Origin: JANNWF01 sp038205755 | GTDB lineage: Bacteria > Pseudomonadota > Gammaproteobacteria > Xanthomonadales > Xanthomonadaceae | Length of the DNA: 64,000 nucleotides | Direction: 5' to 3' | Assembly: GCA_038205755.1 (NCBI GenBank) | Contig: JBBRBN010000003.1 | Span: 1 to 64,000, forward strand | Shown here: piece after piece, positions 1-8,100 of the stretch | Numbering within the stretch: the stretch's first letter is position 1 | How the letters are laid out: each line of letters opens with the position of its first letter | Notes under the pieces: model-generated | Databases searched by the model: none | What the model saw: only the letters and a program-made list of their open reading frames with translations | Told to the model about the DNA's origin: nothing | Position numbers and translations under genes: made by a program

Positions 1-70
1 CATCTTAACGAGACCACCCGTTTCCGGAGGCACCCCGCCCCGGCCACCGTCACACCCAGGGAACCACGCC

Positions 71-922
71 ATGAAAGAGCATCCGCTGCACTCGCATTCC
101 GGTATCCCCGCCCTGCTGCTGGTCATCGGCCTGCTGCTGGCAGCCATCGCCCTGGTCATTGTCGGACCACCGATCCTCAAGGTCGCCGGGGTACTGGCAC
201 TGATCGCGCTGGGCAGCGCGCTGGCCGGGTTCTTCATGGTCGAGCCCAATCAGGCTGCTGTCCTGACCCTGTTCGGTCGCTACGTCGGGTCGGTGAAAGT
301 GGCGGGTCTGCGCTGGAACAATCCGTTCTTTGCGGTGAAGAAAGTCTCGCTGCGGGTGCGCAACTTCGAAAGCGGCCGTCTGAAGGTCAACGAGCTGGAG
401 GGCAGTCCGATCGAGATTGCCGCCGTGATCGTCTGGCGGGTGGTCGACTCGGCAGAGGCGGTGTTCAACGTCGACGACTACGAGAGCTTCGTCCACGTGC
501 AATCCGAGTCTGCCCTGCGGGCGATGGCCACCAGCTATCCGTACGACTCGCACGATGACGGCAGCATTTCGTTGCGCAGCCACCAGGCTGAAATCTCGAA
601 GCATTTGAAGGAGCAGCTGGAAGAGCGTCTGACGACTGCCGGTGTCGATGTGGTCGACGCCCGCATCAGCCACCTGGCTTACGCGCCGGAGATCGCCCAG
701 GCGATGCTGCAGCGGCAGCAGGCTGGCGCGATCATCGCGGCCCGCACCCGGATTGTGGAAGGCGCTGTTGGCATGGTCGAGATGGCGCTGAACCAGCTCA
801 AGGCCAAGGGCGTGGTGGAGCTCGATGACGAGCGTCGCGCAGCCATGGTCAGCAACCTGCTGGTGGTCCTGTGCTCGGATCGCGCGACTCAGCCGGTTGT
901 CAACACCGGCACCCTCTACTGA
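71..922 (+). CDS. SPFH/band 7 (prohibitin-like) membrane protein
   Basis: 283-residue membrane protein of the SPFH/band 7 family, whose members form oligomeric membrane scaffolds. Two hydrophobic segments (about residues 13-33 and 37-56) precede an SPFH core that starts near residue 60 (EPNQAAVLTLFGRYVG) and includes the FNVDDY stretch and the LEERLTTAGVDVVDARISHLAYAPEIAQAML helix, which is recognisable only in parts. A ragged C-terminal tail follows (about 250-283). The ATG at 71 has a purine-rich CCAGGGA upstream. The next two small genes follow within 20 bp or overlap, so a three-gene transcript is likely. Family assignment is firm; the specific substrate or partner is unknown. Confidence 0.9.
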   Translation: MKEHPLHSHSGIPALLLVIGLLLAAIALVIVGPPILKVAGVLALIALGSALAGFFMVEPNQAAVLTLFGRYVGSVKVAGLRWNNPFFAVKKVSLRVRNFESGRLKVNELEGSPIEIAAVIVWRVVDSAEAVFNVDDYESFVHVQSESALRAMATSYPYDSHDDGSISLRSHQAEISKHLKEQLEERLTTAGVDVVDARISHLAYAPEIAQAMLQRQQAGAIIAARTRIVEGAVGMVEMALNQLKAKGVVELDDERRAAMVSNLLVVLCSDRATQPVVNTGTLY

Positions 923-941
923 GCCCGGCCGGCCACTGGCC

Positions 942-1133
942 ATGAGCGAAAAGAAAGCCTATCCGCTGCGAATCAACGCCCAGGTGCTGGAAGCTGTCCA
1001 GCGCTGGGCGGATGACGAGCTGCGTTCTCTCAATGCGCAGATCGAGTATCTGCTGCGCGATTCGCTGCGCCGATCGGGTCGGCTGAAGTCGCCCGACCAA
1101 TCGCCCACTCAGGAGAAATCCGATGTCGAATGA
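942..1133 (+). CDS. Small Arc-like ribbon-helix-helix protein
   Basis: 63-residue protein starting at ATG 942, 19 bp after the SPFH stop. The pattern YPLRINAQVLEAVQRWAD followed by LRSLNAQIEYLLRDSL fits a ribbon-helix-helix (Arc/HicB-type) DNA-binding fold: a short beta strand with alternating polar residues, then two helices. The longer reading frame opening at 825 runs inside the SPFH gene and is not the real start. The acidic tail overlaps the next gene by 11 bp. Such a protein directly behind an SPFH gene may autoregulate the cluster; this is inference. No toxin partner of recognisable type is present. Confidence 0.75.
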   Translation: MSEKKAYPLRINAQVLEAVQRWADDELRSLNAQIEYLLRDSLRRSGRLKSPDQSPTQEKSDVE

Positions 1134-1302
1134 CCGCTACGTCTATCAGGTCGTGGAGATCAAGCCCGGCATCTGGGGCCTGAAGTCGCAACGAATCAGT
1201 GACGAGCTGAACCGGCTCGGCGCCCAGGGTTGGGAGCTGGTCACCGCGCTGCAGCCCAATGGCGTCAGCTCATTGCGGCTGTTTCTCAAGAAGCTCCAGT
1301 AG
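1123..1302 (+). CDS. DUF4177-type small protein
   Basis: 59-residue ORF, ATG at 1123 inside the last codons of the ribbon-helix-helix gene in another frame, with AGGAGA at 1111-1116 as ribosome-binding site. The sequence YVYQVVEIKP near the N-terminus and LNRLGAQGWELVTAL in the middle matches the DUF4177 pattern (beta strand, then a helix ending in GWELV). Function unknown in the family. Tight overlap with the preceding gene suggests translational coupling within the SPFH transcript. Confidence 0.7.
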   Translation: MSNDRYVYQVVEIKPGIWGLKSQRISDELNRLGAQGWELVTALQPNGVSSLRLFLKKLQ

Positions 1303-1326
1303 CCTCGAACCTTGCAGGAGTTGACC

Positions 1327-2682
1327 ATGTCCCGGACCATCAAACAGCTGCTCCTGGCCACCTTGGCTGCGCTGGTGATTGCCGGCGCAGCTGGCTGGTA
1401 CCTGCTGCCCCGGCTGCTGCCCGCTGCCGCGACTGCCGCCGAACTCGACCCGGTCCAGCGCGACCGGGCGGTCCGCTTTCTTGATGCGCTGGATGGCGGC
1501 GAGTTTGCGCAGGCTGAGGCAATGCTGGATGCGAAAGCCAGTGCGGCGCTGGCTGGCGGCAAGCTGGAACAGGTGTGGACCGCGCTGCCCAAGCAGATCG
1601 GTGCGCGCACCGAACGCAGCGCGCCGCGCGGCGAGACCGTTGAAGGCCGTCCGGTCGTCACGGTAACGCTGCGACACGAAATGGTCGCGCTCGACGCCCG
1701 CATCCATTTCGATGCCGAGGGGCTGATCGATGGCTTTCGCCTGATGCCCGCTCTGGCAGCGCCCGCGCCGGTTGCGCCAGTCAACGACGAGAGGTTCTCC
1801 GAATCCGAACTGGAGATTGCCGGGCTGCCGGCCACGCTGTCGTTGCCGCGCGGTGCCGGACCGTTCCCGGCGGTGGTGCTGGTGCACGGCTCAGGCCCGC
1901 ACGACCGCGACGAAACCATCGGCCCCAACAAGCCATTCCGCGATCTTGCCCATGGGCTGGCAGCACGCGGTATCGCGGTGCTGCGCTACGAGAAGCGCAG
2001 CCACGCGCGTCCACAGGACTTCGGCGCCGCATTCACTCTTGACGCGGAGGTGGTGGACGATGCCGTGCTCGTGCTGGCGGCCGCCCGCGCCAGTGATGGC
2101 ATCGATCCCGCTCGCGTCTTCGTATTGGGGCACAGCCTGGGCGGCATGGCGGCACCGCGCATCGTGGCCCGCGACCCGAATCTGGCCGGCGCGATCCTGC
2201 TGGCCGGCGCCAGCCGCCCGCTGCATCACATCGTCCCTGAGCAGGTCCGCTATCTGGCGCTGCAGGATGGAGAAATCAGCGCCGATGAGCAGTCCGGCAT
2301 CGACGCATTGGACCAGCAGCGCGACGCGCTGGACGCGATGCACAACGGCACCGCAGCGCCGCAGACGCTGATGCTCGGCCTGAACGAGACCTACTGGCGC
2401 GACCTGCTTGCCTACGACCCGGCCGCGATGGCCGCCACGCAATCGACGGCGCTGCTGATCCTGCAGGGTGAGCGCGACTACCAGGTGACGATGGACGGCG
2501 ATCTGACGCGCTGGCAGCAGGCGTTGGCCGAGCGCGAGAATGTCGTGGTGAAGACCTATCCGGACCTCAATCATCTGTTCATGCCGGGCAGCGGACCGGC
2601 AACCCCGCAGGAATACTTCAAGGCCGGCACGCTGAGCGAGCCAGTCATCGCGGACATCGGAGACTGGATCAATGCGCACTGA
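1327..2682 (+). CDS. Secreted/anchored alpha/beta hydrolase with N-terminal DUF3887-like domain
   Basis: 451 residues from ATG 1327, preceded by GCAGGAG at 1314-1320 with 6-bp spacing; an upstream in-frame TTG at 1312 lies too close to that site. A hydrophobic N-terminal segment (about 7-28) acts as signal or anchor. Residues about 40-130 resemble the DUF3887 domain often found in front of such hydrolases. The hydrolase part has VVLVHGSGPHDRDE (oxyanion region), the nucleophile elbow GHSLGG with Ser270, and plausible acid Asp384 (GERDY) and His416 (LNHLF). Role: hydrolysis of an ester or amide outside the cytoplasm; substrate unknown. The following gene overlaps by 11 bp. Confidence 0.85.
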   Translation: MSRTIKQLLLATLAALVIAGAAGWYLLPRLLPAAATAAELDPVQRDRAVRFLDALDGGEFAQAEAMLDAKASAALAGGKLEQVWTALPKQIGARTERSAPRGETVEGRPVVTVTLRHEMVALDARIHFDAEGLIDGFRLMPALAAPAPVAPVNDERFSESELEIAGLPATLSLPRGAGPFPAVVLVHGSGPHDRDETIGPNKPFRDLAHGLAARGIAVLRYEKRSHARPQDFGAAFTLDAEVVDDAVLVLAAARASDGIDPARVFVLGHSLGGMAAPRIVARDPNLAGAILLAGASRPLHHIVPEQVRYLALQDGEISADEQSGIDALDQQRDALDAMHNGTAAPQTLMLGLNETYWRDLLAYDPAAMAATQSTALLILQGERDYQVTMDGDLTRWQQALAERENVVVKTYPDLNHLFMPGSGPATPQEYFKAGTLSEPVIADIGDWINAH

Positions 2683-3265
2683 TCGCCCCGCTGGCGGCGC
2701 CGTGCCAGAGCGGATGCAGCTGCGGCCCATTTCAACCCGTTCGCGAGCGTGGCTGATCGGGTTGACGGCAGTTCTGCCGATGGTGGTGTGCTCGGTAGCG
2801 GTTGGCATGATGTTCGGGGGCGACAGGCCAGCGCCGCTGAATGCTGGATCGTTGCTGCTACTCGCCGCCATCGTGATGTGCGGCATCTTCTGCGCCTATC
2901 TGCTGCGAAGCTTCAGACGACATCACATCAGCCTGGATACTGCCGGCATTGAGGTCGCCACTACGTTCTATCGGCGGCGGCTGGCGTTTCCCGACCTGGA
3001 CCTCGCCGCAGCCCGCGTGGTGGATCTGGCCGAGCACACCGAGCTGCGTCCGATGCTCAAGACCAATGCGGTGGATGTGCCCGGCTTCAAGAGCGGCTGG
3101 TATCGCCTGCGCAATTGGCAGAGCGCGCTGGTCGCAGTCAGCGACGGGCCGCGCGTGCTGTGGCTGCCAACCCGCCTGAAGTACGGCCTGCTGCTGCAGC
3201 CGTTACAGCCGCAGGAACTGCTTGATCGCCTGCGCGAATTGGCGGGCACCGGCCGCAGACACTAG
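2672..3265 (+). CDS. PH-like membrane protein
   Basis: 197 residues. ATG 2672 lies inside the end of the hydrolase gene (11-bp overlap). Two transmembrane segments (about 27-47 and 60-79) are followed by a soluble domain beginning RRHHISLDTAGIEVATTFYRRRLAFPDL, cited here only as partial motifs (SLDTAGIEV, TFYRRRLAF), of the bacterial PH-like type, ending LLQPLQPQELLDRLREL. Such proteins are membrane-associated with unknown ligand. The TAG stop at 3263-3265 lies within the CTAGCAGCC start of a palindromic repeat. Confidence 0.7.
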   Translation: MRTDRPAGGAVPERMQLRPISTRSRAWLIGLTAVLPMVVCSVAVGMMFGGDRPAPLNAGSLLLLAAIVMCGIFCAYLLRSFRRHHISLDTAGIEVATTFYRRRLAFPDLDLAAARVVDLAEHTELRPMLKTNAVDVPGFKSGWYRLRNWQSALVAVSDGPRVLWLPTRLKYGLLLQPLQPQELLDRLRELAGTGRRH

Positions 3266-3323
3266 CAGCCGGTCGGACTTGGGTCGGCCGGGCTGCACAT
3301 CCGCCTGCACGGTCCCGGTGATC
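3262..3323 (+). repeat. REP-like palindromic repeat, copy 1 (degraded right arm)
   Basis: Starts CTAGCAGCC, then GTCGGACTTGGGTCGGCCG and a central GGGCTGCACATCCGCCTGCACGG. The central part and left arm align base by base with the copy at 28086-28145 (GGGCTGCAAATCCGTCTGCGCGG). The right arm has decayed. The repeat begins on the stop codon of the PH-like gene. Confidence 0.7.
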
Positions 3324-3358
3324 AAATAGCTCATGCCGCTGACTCTTGGCCCATTGGG

Positions 3359-3433
3359 CTAGCAGCCTGCAAATCGTCGTTGTCTGTCCTCACGCAGCCA
3401 GCAATCGCCTCGACCACCTGAGCAGGCTGCTAG
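3359..3433. repeat. REP-like palindromic repeat, copy 2 (same ends, different interior)
   Basis: Perfect 11-bp inverted ends CTAGCAGCCTG (3359-3369) and CAGGCTGCTAG (3423-3433), about 75 bp apart, the length expected of the full element. The interior does not match the other copies. It lies 9 bp before the start of the carboxypeptidase gene. Confidence 0.65.
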
Positions 3434-3442
3434 TCTGACCCG

Positions 3443-4252
3443 ATGCGACCTGGCCCGACTCAGCTGATCAACACCGCGGCCATCGAGATCTGGCCGGCCT
3501 GGCTGCTGCAAGCGCGCAGCAACGGCCACGCGCGGGCGCTGGCGAACGGCGACTGGGCGTTGCGCCGCAAGCGCGAGGGCGCCTTCCTGGCCGTGCTGCA
3601 GGGCGGCGACGTCCGGCCGCTGATACCGAACCTGGATCGCGAACCGGGTATTGATGGCGCGCTCGCGGCCGGCGCTGCGCTGGCGTCGGGCAAACTCCAG
3701 GCGAACGGCTGGCTCGCACATCCGTCTGGCCGATCCACACTGCTGGCGTTGGGCATCAGCGAACGCTACGGTGTCGAGCGCGGCCTGCTTCCGGTTGCCG
3801 AGCCGCGTCGCCTCACGTTCGCCGGTCGGGATCGCTACCGCCGCCCGCTTTGGTTGCTGCCACCGGCGGCACGCGCCTGGCGGCAGCTAGGGCTTGCCGC
3901 ATGTGGCGACGGGGTCACGCTGGAGGCGATTTCCGGGTTCCGCAGCAGTGCCTATCAGCGCGCAATTTTCGAGCGCAAACTGGCGCGCGGGCTGGCTATC
4001 GACAGCATCCTGCGAGTTAACGCGGCGCCCGGGTTCTCGGAGCATCACAGCGGACGCGCCATCGACATCGGCACGCCGGGCGAGCCGCCAGCAGAGGAAA
4101 GCTTCGAGCAGACGCCCGCCTTCCGCTGGCTGCTCGCGCATGCCGGCCGGTTCGGGTTTCGCCTGAGCTTTCCGCGCGACAATCCGCACCGGTTGGCTTA
4201 CGAACCTTGGCACTGGTGCTGGCAGGTGCCGGCATCCGGCATGCCAGCATAG
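3443..4252 (+). CDS. VanY-family D-alanyl-D-alanine carboxypeptidase
   Basis: 269 residues. The C-terminal half carries the LAS-family zinc peptidase signature: ISGFRSSAYQRAIF (about 163-176), SEHHSGRAIDIG (about 198-209; zinc His and Asp) and EPWHW (about 254-258; catalytic Glu and zinc His). The family trims D-Ala from peptidoglycan stem peptides. The N-terminal half (1-140) shows no recognised domain and no clear signal peptide, so export is not evident; it may act as a fused substrate-binding region. An ATG at 3443 directly after the repeat is the chosen start. About 90 bp separate it from alkA, which points the other way. Confidence 0.85.
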   Translation: MRPGPTQLINTAAIEIWPAWLLQARSNGHARALANGDWALRRKREGAFLAVLQGGDVRPLIPNLDREPGIDGALAAGAALASGKLQANGWLAHPSGRSTLLALGISERYGVERGLLPVAEPRRLTFAGRDRYRRPLWLLPPAARAWRQLGLAACGDGVTLEAISGFRSSAYQRAIFERKLARGLAIDSILRVNAAPGFSEHHSGRAIDIGTPGEPPAEESFEQTPAFRWLLAHAGRFGFRLSFPRDNPHRLAYEPWHWCWQVPASGMPA

Positions 4253-4350
4253 CTCCGCGTCATCGCTGCGCCGCCGCTGCAAGGCGACGCCGACGATCTC
4301 CCGCTGCTGCCCGACCCGCCCAACCAGCGCGGCGTTTGGAACAGTCAGCG

Positions 4351-5016
4351 TTACGGACGATTCCCAGTCGGACCGCGCAGGTCCATATCTGCAATCCGCC
4401 ACAGGTACATGGCCGCAAGGCTGCGAAACGGTCCCCAGCAGTCCCCGCGCAGGGCCAACTCGCTGGGTGTGGGCGCAACATTGAGGTGGTCAGTTCGCTG
4501 CACGCCTCGGCGCACGCCGAGATCGTCGATCGGCAGCTGATCGGCGCGCCCCAGTCGGAACATCAGCATCATCTGCACGGTCCAGCGGCCGATACCGCGG
4601 ACGGCACTCAGCGCCTTGATGATCTGCTCGTCGTCCAGCCTGGCCATTTCGGAAAGCGTCGGGATCGCGCTACGCCGTTCATGCGCCGCAAGGTCGCGCA
4701 GCGCTCTGGACTTGTTGCTCGACACTCCGCAGCTGCGCAGCGTTGCGTCATCGACACGCTCAAGCGCGTCCGCATGCAGCAGGCTGGAAGCGGTCGCCGC
4801 CTCCACCCGGCCAACGATGGTCGCTGCCGCCTTGCCTGCCAGCTGCTGGTGAAGAATGGCCCGGGCCAGTGCATCCACCACGTCGAAGCGCTGGCGCCAA
4901 CGCGGGTCCGCAGCCACCGGTTCGACGCGCTGCATCCAGAGCGCCAGCGCCGGGTCCACCCTTTGAAGATGGCGTGTCCCGGCCTCGACATCGAACCCGC
5001 GTGAGACTGGCGCCAT
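4351..5016 (-). CDS. alkA: DNA-3-methyladenine glycosylase II (AlkA/HhH-GPD)
   Basis: 221 residues from the ATG at 5016, which has TTGAGGC as ribosome-binding site. A longer frame to a TTG at 5058 would begin inside the T-tract of the upstream terminator and is rejected. The helix-hairpin-helix/GPD signature VRGIGRWTVQMMLM is followed by the catalytic Asp in PIDDLGVRRG. The protein removes alkylated purines as the first step of base excision repair. It lacks the N-terminal AlkA domain and the Ada regulatory domain, so it is the short form common in proteobacteria. Confidence 0.9.
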   Translation of the reverse strand: MAPVSRGFDVEAGTRHLQRVDPALALWMQRVEPVAADPRWRQRFDVVDALARAILHQQLAGKAAATIVGRVEAATASSLLHADALERVDDATLRSCGVSSNKSRALRDLAAHERRSAIPTLSEMARLDDEQIIKALSAVRGIGRWTVQMMLMFRLGRADQLPIDDLGVRRGVQRTDHLNVAPTPSELALRGDCWGPFRSLAAMYLWRIADMDLRGPTGNRP

Positions 5017-5056
5017 GTTTGCCTCAATGAGGGCAGACCAAGGTTGAACATCCCGC

Positions 5057-5087
5057 AAAAAAAGCAGGGCGGGAAATCCCGCCCTGC
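5057..5087 (-). terminator. Rho-independent terminator of the acylase fusion gene
   Basis: Ten-bp perfect stem GCAGGGCGGG/CCCGCCCTGC with AAAT loop at 5064-5087. On the minus strand it is followed by seven T (complement of 5057-5063). It lies 55 bp behind the stop of the 5142-9398 gene. Confidence 0.85.
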
Positions 5088-5141
5088 TGTGTCACTTTTG
5101 CAGCTGACCGCCGCCGTCAAGGGCGGCCGGTCAGCACTTGC

Positions 5142-8100
5142 TCAGCGCGGCGTGAACTGGATCTGCCCGACCACGTTGGCGTTCGACACCGACTGTCCGA
5201 GGATCAGCGGCTTGTAGCCATTGGTCAGCCACAGCGGCAGCTGGCTGATGTACGGCAGACCGGTGCGGATGTCGCCGCTCTGACCACCAGGCTGCGCCTG
5301 CAGGATGGTCGGCGGGAAGGTCATTTCGCCGAGGAAACGGCGTACCGGTCCACTGCCGAACATGAAGCCATTCACCGTGTTGGCGCGCGTGTTGTGACCC
5401 GCCGCATCCACCGTCTCGAAGCCACCCGGCCGGGCCAGACCCGGCAACCCTGGACCCAGATTGACGAACGGGAACAGATTGACGCCCGCCTGCTGGCTCG
5501 GAATGCTCAGCTGTCCGCCCAGCGTATGGGCAAAGACAATCCGGTGCAGCCGGCCCCAGCGATAGGTGCTGATGTCGGTCGAGTTGGCAAAGGCTGGCGC
5601 AAACTCATTGCTGGCGAGCAGGTCAAGCGTCTGCTTCATGCTGTTCAGCAACACGCAGTCACGCCGCACGGCGGCCGGCAGGGTCGCGGTGACGCCCGAC
5701 CGGAAGAAGTCCAAACCCGAAGCACCGCGGCCCTGCTGCTGCTCGAAGCGATCCAGCAGGTATTGCACGGTGGTGAGGGCTTCACGCCCACCCGGCAGGA
5801 AGTTGCCCAGACCCACCTGCGACAGCGTCGCGTCGACGGTGTTGCGGATGACCTGTCCGCGCCAGACCGAATAGAGCGTCGCCGCGACGCTGTTGGCAAC
5901 TTCGGTTTCGGTCGGGACCGGCAGGGCGAACGGGTTGTCGAAGGCATCAAAGCCCTGCTGGATACCGGTCGGTGACGAGAAGTCCCAGTTGCGGATGAAA
6001 CCGATCGCCCGCGCCACGCCAGCGTCCGATGCCGCCGGACAAGACGGCGCGTTGTTGAACGCCCGGACCAGGTATGGCGAGATCAGCTCTGCATCCAGCA
6101 TCTGAGTGTTGGCCTGCAGCACCGCCATGTCCTGGATAGTGATGTCGCCACGCGCAATCAGCCGCTGCAACTCACGGTCAATGCGGCCCATCCGATACGC
6201 CGAGTGACCCGCCGCGTAGTACAGGATGCCGCCGCCAGCGCGCTGCTGGTTGAGCGGATTATTGTCCAGCGTGGTGCCGACCGGATCGTTGTTGGCGTTG
6301 GCGATATAGCCACGCGCCGGATTGATCACAAACGGCATCTCAGCCGGCGACAGGATCTCGAACGGAAGACTCTGGTTGGCATAGGTGTTGGTGCGCGCGA
6401 GCCACTCGTTGCCACCAAAGCCGTTGCGCACCAGGTACGGCGGCGAGCCGGCCACGGTGTTGTTCTGCAGATCCTGCCGGATCGGCGCCTCAGCGGTAGC
6501 GAAGTAGGCGATGTTGCCGCCACGGTCGACATAGGCGAAGTTCTGCGAACCGACGTCAAAAAAGCTGAGCGCTTCACGGAACTCGGACAGGTTGGTGGCC
6601 CGATTGACGCGACGGAAAGCCTCCAGCTCCTGGGTGGCTCCCCAACCGGCGTACTGGAAGCTCACGCCAGCGGAGTTGACGGTGTCAATCGACACCACTG
6701 GTCCGTTGTTGCGGCGCGGGACGATGACCGTTACGCCGCCATTGGTATAGCCGATCGAGTTGACCCGCGCCACGCTGTTGGCGATGCCATCGCCGGTGTT
6801 ATTTGCGAAGTAGCTCTGGAACACCCACAGCACGGGCTCGATGCCGGTGCTGTGGCGGGTGTGGGTCGGCAGACCGAACGTGTTGAGGACAAACGATTCG
6901 AAGAAGGCGTCGGTCACATCCAGCGAGTTGGTAGTCAGACCCCAGCAGAACTGCGTGGTGCAGCCCAGCAGCGGCCACGGGGTGCCTGGCGCCACCGAAC
7001 CCACCGTGTTCATCGGCTCGGGATAGCGTGGATCGGTCGAAATCACGTGCCCTTCATGGAACAGGACCGGCGTGCCGAGACTCAGGTGCGGGTCGTTGGC
7101 AAGCATGGCGCGACCCGACTCCGTATGCTGACCGGCGACCATCCACCAGTTGCTTCCGGCGCGGTCATCGCGGCGATTCAGCTGACGCGCCAGTATCGGG
7201 TTGTCGCTGATCGATTCGACATAGCGCTGGAGCATGCCAAGCTGACTCTCGGAGGCCAGCGGCTGATCCTTCGAGGCGCTGTTGCCGGACCCCTCCTTGG
7301 AAGCCGGCAGGAAGCCCGGGATGGTGATCCGATTGTCAGGCGGTGCGCTGCGGTGGGTGTCCTCGAAGAACAGGGCAGCGCCATTGAAGCCGGCGGCGGC
7401 ACCGGCCTGCTGATAGGCGCCCGCGCGCAGCGTGAAGCCGGTTTCATCGTCAAAGCTGAGCTGGAAAGCAAGCAGCTTGCCGATGACCACCGAGTCGACT
7501 GGCGACCAGGGATCGGCGGAAGTGAGCTGCAGTCCCGCATACTCGATCGGCAGCGGGTTCTGCGACAGCCAGCTGTTGACGCCCTCGGAGTATGACTTGA
7601 GCTGTGCCTTGAGGAGATCCGGCGTGCGTGCCCAGGATGCCCAGGCCGCGCGGCGCAGGCCCAGCGTACGCAGCTGAACGTCGTTGGCAAGCGCCGGCGG
7701 ACCGACCAGTTCGGCCAGCGTTCCGCTGCCGGTGCGGCGCAGCGTATCCATCTGCCAGAAACGGTCGCGGGCATGGGCGTAGCCCATCAGCCAGGCGGCA
7801 TCTTCATCGTTGGCGGCGGTGATGGTCGGAACGCCGCTCGGATCATAGGTGATGCTGCCTGGCGCACGCAGCCCCGCTCCAGGAATCAGCACGCTTGCCG
7901 GCGTCTCGGTGACTGCAAGCCCGACAATCACCGGATTGCCTTGAATCGGGCCAATCGAGACAGCAGCGCCCGAGCTCAGGTCAATCTGATAGAGCCCGGT
8001 GACGCCGCCCGAACGCAGGGCAGCGATGCCGGAGTTGTTGCGGCCGAAGAACAGGATGTCAAAGCCGCCGTCACCTTCAATGCTCAAACCCAGCGAACCC

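Noticed and set aside
5017..5058. Extended alkA start at TTG 5058
   Set aside because: It begins within the T-tract of the upstream terminator, whereas ATG 5016 has a good ribosome-binding site.
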